A DNA stretch of 64,000 bases from Thinopyrum elongatum (taxonomy: Eukaryota > Streptophyta > Magnoliopsida > Poales > Poaceae), in the NCBI GenBank assembly GCA_011799875.1, contig CM022303.1:69252870-69316869 (forward strand), given 5' to 3'. Positions 1-9,097 of this stretch are shown here, one piece after another. The notes beneath the pieces were generated by a model, which worked only from the letters and a program-made list of their open reading frames with translations, was not told the DNA's origin and did not search any database. The translations under genes were made by a program, and so were the position numbers. Position 1 is the stretch's first letter. Each line of letters starts with the position of its first letter.

Positions 1-222
1 TTTATATTCACGGTTATGCTGGCTGATGTTAGTTTGCTTACAGTGACAATCTCCAATTGTAAACTGCCTCACGAGCACATAAATCCCCTCACCCGTTTAA
101 CCGTCTGTAGGTGTAGCAAGGCCCGTAGATAATAGATGGGGAGGCAGATGTCTTCCTCGATTTTATAGTCCTAGACTAGATATTTTCGGAAGAAAATGAG
201 TGGACACGGCTCAGTCCATTGC

Positions 223-480
223 AGGTGGCCGACTTCAGCTCACTTTTAAAAGGTGGCCGACTTCAAGACGCATGTGGCCAGGGTTCCGTGTGCAGTCCCT
301 AACGAATCATCCCGACTAAACAATCCGTCCACTGAGCAACGGCGCACCTGCAGTTGATCCATCTCTATCCGACCGACGCCACGTCCATGTCGGCATGTGA
401 GTCAGCTGCTTCATCTACCGCTCGTTTCCATACACGCGACGGCGTCCACATGATGATGAGTAATAGTTCGGCTATATAAG
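223..480 (+). promoter_or_regulatory. Promoter of the first LEA gene, with duplicated DRE/CRT cores
   Basis: A 15-bp direct repeat (223-237 and 251-265) carries the dehydration-responsive core GCCGAC in each copy (228-233 and 256-261). A third core, ACCGAC, lies at 372-377 and an ACGT element (CCACGTCC) at 379-386. A TATA box (CTATATAA) is at 472-479, about 85 bp before the ATG at 564. RCCGAC is the known binding core of DREB/CBF factors and ACGT cores bind ABA-responsive bZIPs. Stress or ABA induction is inferred from these sites and from the LEA product. The paralogous promoter at 2277-2410 keeps one GCCGAC and has a full CACGTG. Confidence 0.55.
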
Positions 481-563
481 TCCCGCTCGAGCACCAGGAT
501 AAGGAAAGTAACCAAGCAAGAAGAAGCTAGCAGCTAGCTCTAGCCAAATCAAGATACGTCGAG

Positions 564-833
564 ATGAATCACACCAAGGAGAAGGTGAAGGACGCCGCGA
601 GCGCGGCCAAGGCCAAGGCCAAGATAACGCAGGCCAAGGTGGCGGAGAAGACGGAGGCGGCGACGGCGAGGTCACACGACGAGCGTGAGCTGGCGCACGA
701 GCGGGGCAAGGCCAAGGTCGCCGCCGCCGAGGCCGAGCTGCACCAGGCCAAGGTGACCCACCGCGAGGAGGCCATGGAGCACCGCCTCCACAAGCGCGCC
801 GGCGTCGGGCACAAGCACGGCGCTGGTCACTGA
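564..833 (+). CDS. Late embryogenesis abundant protein, group 1 (LEA_1-like), 89 aa
   Basis: This is an intronless 89-residue protein that is extremely hydrophilic and rich in Ala, Lys, Glu and His, with no signal peptide or membrane segment. The order is typical of the LEA_1 (D-113) family: an N-terminal KEKVKDAASAAKAKAK helix, then KVAEKTEAATARSHDERELA, then an Ala/Glu/Lys repeat, and a His/Gly-rich tail (residues 74-89). Such proteins are disordered in water and protect membranes and enzymes during drying; that role is family knowledge. The start is the first ATG after the TATA box, and the frame is supported by the paralog at 2497-2760, which shares it throughout. Long antisense frames here arise from GC-rich codons and were ignored. 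LEA identity is fairly sure; the exact subgroup is less so. Confidence 0.85.
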   Translation: MNHTKEKVKDAASAAKAKAKITQAKVAEKTEAATARSHDERELAHERGKAKVAAAEAELHQAKVTHREEAMEHRLHKRAGVGHKHGAGH

Positions 834-1203
834 TGTATATGTTGATGTCGCACGGCCGGCCGCCGGCTAGAAAGATGTACTGTGCATGCATCATTCATGC
901 TAGCAAGCCGTCCTGTACTGGTTTCCTACTCTTTTTTTCATTTCTTTACTCCCAGTCCAAATGTCTGTTCATTGACATCCCTTGTGCTTAGGTATGTACT
1001 ATATGTGATACTTTTTGGCTTCTTGAATAATTAATAACAGAGTAACACAAGTTTTGTCTATATACTGCATTTCATACCCTTTTTTTCTTGCGAAACGAAC
1101 CGCAAAATTAAATTGTAAAGAGCCAGATAGAACACACCCCAGAATAACAGAAAATTACATACTTGCTGTCGCAGATCCATTTCTTTCTTGACAGCAAGCG
1201 AAC
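834..1203. other. 3' flank of the first LEA gene, no gene seen
   Basis: This AT-rich stretch holds the probable 3' UTR of the LEA gene. A possible polyadenylation-type AATAAT lies near 1027. No reading frame with gene-like composition was seen on either strand. Confidence 0.4.
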
Positions 1204-1271
1204 TACTCTCTCCGTTCGGAATTACTTGTCTCGGAAATGGATGTATCTAGTAATTCCGAATGGAGGGAGTA
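1204..1271. mobile_element. Short Stowaway-type MITE
   Basis: The termini are inverted repeats (TACTCTCTCCGTTCGGAAT at the left, ATTCCGAATGGAGGGAGTA at the right) flanked by TA. At 68 bp it is shorter than usual for the family. The left arm carries a segment that reads toward the middle (tacttgtctcggaaatggatg) without its mirror on the right, so the right half appears internally deleted. Confidence 0.8.
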
Positions 1272-1553
1272 CATAGATTACCTAACTTTCAAAAATCAAC
1301 TGCTGTACCCACAACTACTGTCCAAATATTCATTTAGCAACTGTCCAGAACTTCAGTTAGCTACTGTCGAAACATTCAGTTAAGTACAGTTCATGAAAAT
1401 TACAAACATTTGCACCCACATCCAATGTTTTGACAGGAGCAAACATGTTCTAACAATCTTGTACAACGGGTGGTTAATTTCTGAGGCGTATCTGAATATT
1501 CCAGTTCACAAAACAGAGTCCTTTTAAACCCGGGAGAAACCATGTACATAGCC

Positions 1554-1615
1554 AGCACTATGGATGAATGCGAAGGGGGTTTCTAGCACTATGGATGAAT
1601 GCGAAGGGGGTTTCT
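1554..1615. repeat. Perfect 31-bp tandem duplication
   Basis: The 31-bp unit 1554-1584 is repeated without change at 1585-1615. The perfect match suggests a recent slippage or repair event. It lies in non-coding DNA. Confidence 0.9.
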
Positions 1616-1757
1616 TACAACTCAGCATTTAACAAGCATCCACCGAGGAAATCAAGACCTAACTACAAAATTTTCACTGGTTCGAGCAATTGACTAAAAC
1701 CCTAACATAAACAGGGGAGACAGAGGTGGCGGGGAGAGAAATCGAGGGCATACTCAC

Positions 1758-1806
1758 CATATACAGGGGCTGGTTCCCCGGGATCTCGCCAACGGGGCTC
1801 CATCAT
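1758..1806 (-). other. Possible first coding exon of an unrecognised minus-strand gene
   Basis: On the minus strand, two adjacent ATGs (1806 and 1803) open a 16-codon frame beginning MMEPRWRDPGEPAPVY. It runs into a consensus splice donor GTGAGT (1757-1752), and a GC-rich leader-like stretch lies 5' of it (1807-1930). I found no credible second exon at lower coordinates, so this is either a gene fragment left by a rearrangement or chance. I do not recognise the peptide. Confidence 0.25.
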
Positions 1807-2276
1807 CGTCAACGCCGCCGATCAATGCTGTTGTGCCAATCGCTGCTGCCGTCGCCTACGAACGATCGAGAGGAGAGATACAGGAGGAGAACTCGAGGCG
1901 AGGGCGTCGAAGCGGCAGGGTTTTGGCTTACTAATCCAGCCACATGCGGGGTCATATGCCCATAACTTACATGCCACACATCTCCCGCCTCTGCAGGGGC
2001 TTTTCTGTGAAAAAAATATAAATTCCAAGGGGTTTTCCGCGAAAACCCGAGCCACACGACCGCTCCCGCGCAGCCGAGCCACTGACAAAGGGTCTTGCGC
2101 CACGCTGGCAGGCCTCGTCAGCACCCAGTTCGTATCCAAACGTGAATATGACCGTATCTGCACGACGAAGCCAAGTTCTGTCACCACATATTTGTACGTC
2201 ACAAGTTTCAGCATCAAGCTGAATTTTTATGCCAAGTTTAGACACTTGTGGTGTAATTGACTATTTTTAAAAGTTT

Positions 2277-2410
2277 GCCGACATCAAGAGGCATGTGGCC
2301 ACGGTTCCCTGTCCAGTCCCCATCGAATCAAATCCGGCCTAAACAATCCATCCGCCCAGCAAGAAGCATGTGACTCGTCCACGTGATGTAGTTGTTCGGC
2401 GGCTATATAA
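2277..2410 (+). promoter_or_regulatory. Promoter of the second LEA gene with G-box
   Basis: The region is homologous to the promoter of the first LEA gene. It keeps GCCGAC at 2277-2282, has a full CACGTG G-box/ABRE at 2380-2385 (the first copy has only CCACGTCC) and a TATA box (CTATATAA) at 2403-2410. The 15-bp DRE repeat of the first copy is present only once. Regulation by ABA or dehydration is inferred. Confidence 0.55.
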
Positions 2411-2496
2411 ACCCGCTCGATCACCGCGATAAGGAAAGCAAGCAAGCAAGAAGAAGCTAGTAAACAGCTCTAGCCAAATCAATATACCATATCGAG

Positions 2497-2760
2497 ATGA
2501 ATCTCGCCAAGGAGAAGGTGAAGGACGCCACGAGTGCGGCCAAAGCCAAGGCCAAGATCACGCAGGCCAAGGTGGCCGAGAAGACGGAGGCAGCGACGGC
2601 GAGGTCACACGACAAGCGTGAGCTGGCGCACGAGCGGGGCAAGGCCAAGGTCGCCGCCGCCGAGGCAGAGGTGACCCACAACGAGGAGGCCATGGAGCAC
2701 CGCCTTCACAAGCGCGCTGGCATCGGGCACAAGCACGGCGCTGGCCACTTATGTACGTGA
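2497..2760 (+). CDS. LEA group 1 protein, tandem paralog, 87 aa
   Basis: This is the paralog of the LEA gene at 564-833, aligning end to end, about 1.9 kb downstream in the same orientation. Two changes stand out. A 15-bp in-frame deletion removes five residues (LHQAK in copy 1) after the Ala/Glu repeat. At the C terminus the TGA that ends copy 1 after GAGH reads TTA here, so translation continues for three residues (LCT) to the next stop. The remaining substitutions are conservative and there are no frameshifts, so the gene is probably functional. Its TATA box and G-box are intact. The start is the ATG equivalent to that of copy 1. Confidence 0.83.
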   Translation: MNLAKEKVKDATSAAKAKAKITQAKVAEKTEAATARSHDKRELAHERGKAKVAAAEAEVTHNEEAMEHRLHKRAGIGHKHGAGHLCT

Positions 2761-3100
2761 GGAGCCGGACGGCCGGCCGCCGGCTAGAAAGTAGCAAGCC
2801 GGCCTGCTCGCACGCATCAGTCTGCCGAACGCCCAGCTCCGCAGACGATGGGATGCGACTCCTCTTGCAAGCCGGGAGGCGCTACTTCCGCGGCGAGTCG
2901 CACGGTTGCTTTCGTTACGGCACAACGTGTGTTTGACCGATCCAATGTGTGTTACCAGCCGTGCGCACCTCAGTGACCACCAGGAAAATGGAAGCCACCG
3001 TCGCCCCTGCACCTCCAATGAACCTCGCTAGGGCCAAAATCCTACCGCCGGCATGGAATTTCACGACCTCGTATGATCCCACTCCTCTTCCATGGTCGTT
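2761..3100. other. Intergenic DNA between the second LEA gene and a DNA transposon
   Basis: The copy-2 3' flank shares a GGCCGGCCGCCGGCTAGAAAG motif with copy 1 and then diverges. The open frames seen here have no recognisable motif and no paralog support. I call no gene. Confidence 0.4.
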
Positions 3101-5236
3101 AGAGCATCCACAGCTGGGCGCCCTAAATCGGCCTCAAACGCCCGGGCTGCTGATGACTAGTGTCCGTATCAGTATTTTTCCTGAAGAGGAAGGGATGATG
3201 CAGCACAGTTACGATAGGTATTTTTCTCAGTGATGAGACCAAGATTATCGAACCAGTAGGAGAACCACGCAATACTATGTAAATGGTACATGCACACAAA
3301 GAACAAATACTTGCAATCCGACGCGTAAGAGGGGTTGTCAATCCCTCCCGAGTAAAAGATAGATAAATTTGTAATAGATTGGATAAATAGATCTCACAGA
3401 AACACGAAATAAAATAAATAACAAAAAAATGCAGCAAGGTATTTTTGCGTTTTAAGAATAATAGATCTGAAAATAAAAAAATAAAAATATCAGAAAGCAA
3501 ATATGATAAATAATAGACCCGGGGGCCGTAGATTTCACTAGTGGCTTCTCTCGAGAAAAATAGTATACGGCGGGTAAACAAATTACTGTTGGGTAATTGA
3601 TAGAACTTCAAATAATTATGACAATATACAGCCAATGATCATTATATATGCATCACGTCCAAGATTAGTAGACCGACTCCTGCCTACATTTACTACTATT
3701 ACTCCACACATCGACCGCTATCTAGCATGCATCTAGTGTATTAAGTTCCTGGAAAAATGAAGTAATGCAATAAGAACGATGATATGATGTAGACAAGATA
3801 TATTCATGTAGGAATAGACCATATCTTGTTATCCTTAATAGCAATGATACATACGTGTCATGTCCCCTTCTGTCACTGGAATTGAGCACCATAAGATCGA
3901 ACCCCATCACAAAGCACCTCTTCTCATGGCAAGAAAAATCAGTCTAGTCGGCCTAACTAAACCAAAGATTCGAAGAAGAAATACGAGGCTATAAGCAATC
4001 ATGCACATAAGAGATCAAAACTCAAATAATTTTAATGGATAAAATAGATCTGATCATAAACTTAAAGTTCATCGGATCCCAACAAACACACCGTAAAAAA
4101 GAGTTACATCAAATAGATCTCCAAGAGACCATTGTATTGAGAATCAAAAGAGAGAGAGAAAGCCATCTAGCTACTACCTACGGACCCGTAGGTCTACAAT
4201 GAACTACTCACGCATCATCGGAGAGGCACCAATGAGGATGGTGAACCCCTCCGTGATGGTGTCTAGATTGGATCTGGTGGTTCTGAAATTTGCGGCGGTT
4301 GGAATTGTGTTTCGTCGACTCAACTAGGGTTTTTGGATTTTTTGGGTATTTATAGAGCAAAGAGGCGGTGCGGGAGGCCACCGAGGTGGGCACAACCCAC
4401 CAAGGCGCGCCTGGGCCCCCATGCGCGCCCAGGTGGGTTGTGCCCCCCTCGGGGCACCCCTCTGGTACTTCTTCGGCCCAAGGTATTCCTTCTGGTCCAG
4501 AAAAAATCTTTAAAAAGTTTCGCTGCGTTTGGACTCCGTTTGGTATTGATTTTCTGCGAAGTAAAAAATAAGGAAAAAACAGCAACTGGCACTAGGAACT
4601 ATGTCAATAGGTTAGTCCCAAAAAGTGATATAAAGTTGCTATAAAATGATTGTAAAAGATAATATAACAGCATGGAACAATCAAAAATTATAGATACGTT
4701 GAAGACGTATCAGCTGCCCGCCCGTTCACTGACCGATCACGATTTTTTGACCTTGACGGGCGCCTCAAACGGGCCTCAAACGTCTGGGCTGTCCGGCACC
4801 CCTCATATGCAGCCCAAATATGGGGAGGATATGGGGGCGCCCGGGCGCGCACAGGCGTGTCCGCCCGGCCCACCCCGACCCCACGTCGTCCCGACATATA
4901 TCCCCAATCCGGAAATCCTAACTCACTCCGCTCTCGCTCCGGCTTGCCATTGAGTTGTCCGTCGTTTATGTGAACTTTGGTGGACCTTTGAACAGCCGTT
5001 CGTGATCTTTTGGTGAACTATTGTGCTATCCTATGTCTGATTCTATGTCCGGTCGGCTGATCTACGTAGTTTGATCGAAGTTGCATGATTTAGTATGGAT
5101 ATAGCGGTTCGGATATGAGATACGCGGATGTGGATGACGCGATTTGAGGAGGGCCCGGTCAGTGTCCACGGACGCGGCCGGGCGTGTCCGCGGGCGTTGA
5201 GGGGTCATATTTGTCCATCGCGGCTGTAGATGCTCT
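3101..5236. mobile_element. Non-autonomous TIR DNA element interrupted by a solo LTR
   Basis: Terminal inverted repeats are visible: AGAGCATCCACAGCTGGGCG at 3101-3120 and, reversed, CGCGGCTGTAGATGCTCT ending at 5236. A subterminal CTCAAACGnCnGGGCTG motif occurs at 3133-3148 and again near 4780-4796. No transposase frame is present. The element is split by the LTR at 3151-4712. Flanking bases give no clear target duplication, so the superfamily is not assigned. Confidence 0.55.
3151..4712 (-). mobile_element. Solo LTR (gypsy-like Triticeae family), 1562 bp
   Basis: Read on the minus strand this begins TGATACGTCTTCAACGTATC and ends in CA, the TG...CA form of an LTR. It is bounded by a perfect 5-bp target duplication GCTGC (3146-3150 and 4713-4717). 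No primer-binding site, polypurine tract, coding region or second LTR is attached, so it is a solo LTR left by recombination between the two LTRs of a full element. The start sequence resembles a common Triticeae gypsy family, but I cannot name it with confidence. Confidence 0.85.
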
Positions 5237-5814
5237 CAGCATGAGACATAACGCCCGCTTGAGCAGACCATGGCACAACTAAAAGTGCATCTGCGACACC
5301 CCGCCTCGTCTCATCCGCTTTCCTGCTCCGCGCTCGATTCCTCCGCGACACCATGGAGGCGTTGTCGCGGTTGTTCGTGCGGAGCCATCATGTGGGCTGT
5401 GCCAACTCGGCTGCCATGGTTCTAATTAAAATTTGAACCGCACATGATGCCATAGCCGCTCGACGCCAACGCCCACACTTTGAACTTCGCTCTCTTTGTT
5501 ATGCACACCCAAATGGATGAATTTGACGGTTGAGATCGCATGTTGCCCTCCCTTTTCGTCCCTACCCGGCCTCTCATTGACTGCGAAGCTAACTCCTTCA
5601 TCATCCCTAGAGATGACATCATCAAACCAAATGTACATATTCATTAGTGTACCGTAATCACAAAGGGTCCCATGCAACTGGTGTTATCTCGATTGCGCGG
5701 CTCGGCTGGATTTTTCGCCAAAATATTTTGAATCCGTCCCAAAATTTATGTCAACGTATTTTAGACTGCCTTCCCGCTACAATAATTTGGATCCAACAGT
5801 ACTACAATAAAGCG
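5237..5814. other. Intergenic DNA, no gene seen
   Basis: This mixed-composition stretch holds a minus-strand open frame at 5426-5677 with no motif I recognise. Nothing here is supported as a gene, RNA or mobile element. Confidence 0.35.
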
Positions 5815-6110
5815 TTGGATGTAGGAGAAGTGGGCGGTCAAGATTCACATAAGGGGAGGGATCCGTGGCCTCATTTGCAATTCATTGGTTGGTTGCCTTT
5901 TTCTTATAGTCAAATCAAAGAAGAAGAAAACGCCCTAGATTTTGTTGGTTGGGTCCTCTGGGCCCACGTGAGAGTTGAACCGAGCAAGCGAAAGAATTTT
6001 ATGCGTTGGATGAAGAGGAAGTGGACGGCCATGATTTGTATCAGGGGAAGGATCCGTGGCCTTTTACGTGATTGGTTGGTGGGTTGGTTTGCCAAAGAGA
6101 AAAAGGAAGA
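5815..6110. repeat. Diverged ~195-bp tandem duplication upstream of a gene-like locus
   Basis: The segment around 5813-5910 (GCGTTGGATG, then a GGATCCGTGGCC core near 5860 and a TTGGTTGG block) is repeated with many substitutions around 6003-6110 (core near 6050). Both copies end in purine-rich AAAGAGAAAAAGG-like DNA. The duplication precedes the GC-rich gene-like region starting near 6170. Confidence 0.55.
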
Positions 6111-6169
6111 GTAGATTGGTTGGTTGGAATTGGATCCATCTCTCACAACGCGCGTACACACACACACGA

Positions 6170-6705
6170 GACGAGAGGGAGGAGCCCGTCCTCGATCCCC
6201 AATGGCGGCCGCCCGATTCCGGCGAACCCCGCCGTCCCCCGCCGCCCAGCTCTCCCTCCCGAGCTCCCCTCTGACCGCTCTACTACCTCCACCGGCTGGA
6301 TTCGCTTCTCGACGCCTCATGCCTTCATGCACGACGACCCACCCCCACTCGCGGCTAGCTAACCCTAGCCGAGGCGGCGCCGCCTCGGTGCTCTTCACCG
6401 AGGTCGCCGTCCGCGCGCTGCTCTGCTGCGCCTCCTGGCCGTGGTCTTGTGCCGGCCCGGAGACCTAGGGTTTTGGCACAGCGGCGGCTTCCTCCCGGTC
6501 CAAGGCGGCCGGCCGGCGCAACCCAGGCGCCGTGTACGGCCTCGACTACAGGTGAGCCTCTCCCCTTCTTCTTCTTCTTCTTCTTCTTCCTCTTGTCGTC
6601 AACCTCTGCCCTGAGTCTCCATCTCCGGCGAGCTCATGCCCCTGCGCCACCACGCCGGCAACTACACCACCGAGTTCAACGGCGTTGATAGGCACCACCA
6701 CGTAG
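6170..6705 (+). other. GC-rich 5' end of an unrecognised gene-like locus
   Basis: Composition jumps to GC-rich at about 6170, as at the 5' end of many grass genes. An exon-like end reading NPGAVYGLDY runs into a donor-like AG|GTGAGC near 6551. After a pyrimidine-rich CTT repeat (about 6566-6600) there is a second stretch reading HHAGNYTTEFNGVDRHHH before a possible donor CAC|GTAGGC near 6703. I do not recognise either peptide and no frame runs cleanly through both, so this may be a degraded gene. The exon-like pieces downstream in the tandem units may belong to the same locus. Confidence 0.3.
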
Positions 6706-9097
6706 GCGACCCTTTAATTTTCCCTGATCTATCTAATCTAGCTAGTTTGGTCTGGCCACGTGAATGAATGCAAAATTAAAGGTTGTGCAATTTTTGATTT
6801 TTCTGTGCCGCTCAAAATCAGGGATGACTTGTCTTGGTAGAATGTAGGTTGGGAAAAAACTGAGCAATTTGTTTGGTTTCAGAAATCGAAGACAGACACA
6901 CAGCTTTGGTTGATCGCATCTTCAATTTGATGAATGGATATTCTCTCATCTAAATTAAAAAGAACCCACCACACCGACTCATACATGCTAATGTTAAAGT
7001 GCACAACTCTCTCTCTCTCTCTCTCTTGTGTGTGTGTGCAAATGGCAGCATGCTTTCAGTATAGAGTACATGTAGGCTGAATTTTGTTTGACTACAGTAC
7101 ATACTGCTTTCACACACATACCAATTCTTTTTGGTCGCGTACCAAAGTTTGTTCATTGTGTGTTTTGGTTATCTGAATGAATGACAATTGTTTCTTTTTG
7201 CCTGGACTGTTGCAGCCACTTGAGGCTGATTGGAATGCTAAGCTTGCACCGTATGAACACAAGCACACAGAAGATGCCGTGACCTTGAAAAGTATTATTG
7301 CCCGCTGGTTGGGCTGATGCTCTTCTTGTAATTGGTTTTCTTGCGACACTCTACCTGATATGTACACAATGAGATCGATCACTAATGGTATAAGATTGTT
7401 TTCATTTGTCCAGCATTACACTACAGAGAGCCCCACAGATGCCGCTAGCTAGGAATAAACAGATTACTCATGTGTGGAGGGCGTGCTGGACCTATGCCAC
7501 AGCCGCCGTCCACGTCGTTCTCTGCACCATCGCTGGCATAGTTGCATGTTCTTGGCGACCCTTTAGTGTTCCGTAGTATCTAGTTTGGGCTAGGCACATG
7601 AATGCAAAAAGTTCTATGCAATTTTTGAATTCGTTTTTTCTGTGCCGCTCAGGCTCAAGAATGGATGCTTGGCCTCTGTATGTACCTGCTTCAACAATAT
7701 GACTTGTCTTGATGGAACGTACAGTAGGTAGGAACAAAACAGAGCAATTTGTTTGATTTCAGAGACACAAGACAACACACAGTTTTGATTGATTGCATCT
7801 TCACTTTGGTTTCTACTTGAATCAATATTCTCTCATCTCAATTAAAAAGAACACACTCCACCGAGCCATACATGCTACTGGTGTTAATTATTAGCTGTAA
7901 AACCTGATTTATTTACTCTGCTTGAGTCCATTTAGTTTTCCCTAGCAATTAAAAAGAACCCACTCCACCGACTCATCCCTTTGATTTAGCCAGCCTTCTT
8001 GTTCGGTTTTGGCTTGGAGGTGGATTAACTTCACTAGGACACACATGGATGGAACCGTATACATCCTTTACAATACAGCCATGTGTTGTTTGACTCTTTA
8101 CTTTCTGATACAATTTCAGTTGCAGAATTTAGTGACATGCCTCTCTTGTTTTTGTCCTCCGATTACTATAGAGATGAACCCAATCCAGAATATGAATCAT
8201 AAAAGAAAACACCTACTAAACTGAGTGCCCTCTTGCTGCTAAACATTCAGTTGTAGAGTTTGCTTACATGGCTCTCAGAATTTTGTTGGACTGAATTTTG
8301 ATAACTACAGTACATACATACCACTTCTCATTTCTTTTTAGTCGCGTACCAAGGTTAGTTTGTTCATTGTGTGTTTTGGTTATCTGAATGACGATGGTGA
8401 GTGGCGTGCTTAGCATCCGTCAACCTTATCTTCTTTTTGCATCGACTGTTGCAGCAACTGGAGCCCCAAGGTGCTTGCTGCACTTGAGGCTGGTCGGAAT
8501 GCTAAGTTTTCACGGTATGAGCACAAGCACACACAAGATGCCACGACCTTGAAAAGTATTGTTGCCTGCTGGCTGGGCTGATGCTCTTCCTGTAAGTGGT
8601 TTGCCATATCTGCTTGTGATACCTCTTTACCTGACATGTAAACAATGAGATCGATCACTGATGGTAGATTGTTTTGATTTGTCCAGCATTACACTACAAA
8701 GACCCCCGTAGATGCCACTAGGTATATACAGATTGCTCATATGTGGAAGGCGTGCTGGACCGCAGTCCATGCGCCCCCATCGCCTCGCTGCCCACGGATT
8801 TGGCAGTGCCTGGCCGTTACGCACCCCGACCTGGCCATTAGAAGCTTGCCACTCCTCTCCTAGTGGCGGTGTGGTCTGTCCGACTCCCATCACTGCCAAC
8901 CTAGCTGGCCCTTGATCTGGCTTCCTGGGCCTTGACGTGCAGCTGCAGACGCGGACAAGTACCAAGTTGAGGACAGGAACACGGTCGCCTACGACACGGC
9001 CGTCGTCCACGTCGTTCTCTGCTCCATCTCTAGCCTAGGTGCGTGCCCTTGGTGGCCCTTTAGTTTACCGTAGTATCTAGTTTGCTCTGGGCACGTG
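6705..9097 (+). repeat. Tandemly repeated 3' gene-like module (three units)
   Basis: Three units start with a shared GGCGACCCTTTA-like motif at 6705, 7554 and 9051. Unit 1 is 849 bp, unit 2 is 1497 bp, and unit 3 is cut after 47 bp by a copia LTR. Units 1 and 2 share an intron-like stretch ending TGTTGCAG and a following exon-like piece reading YEHKHTEDAVTLKSI (unit 1, near 7250-7318) or YEHKHTQDATTLKSI (unit 2, near 8515-8582), both closed by TGA. Both also end with a piece coding VVHVVLC-like or AAVHVVLC-like residues. The preserved frame and stop suggest a duplicated terminal exon of one gene. The product is not recognised. Confidence 0.6.

Noticed and set aside
472..894. Minus-strand open frame across the first LEA gene
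   Set aside because: A GC-rich antisense frame, rich in Arg and Pro, overlapping a well-supported + strand gene. The analogous frame in the second LEA copy is not kept.
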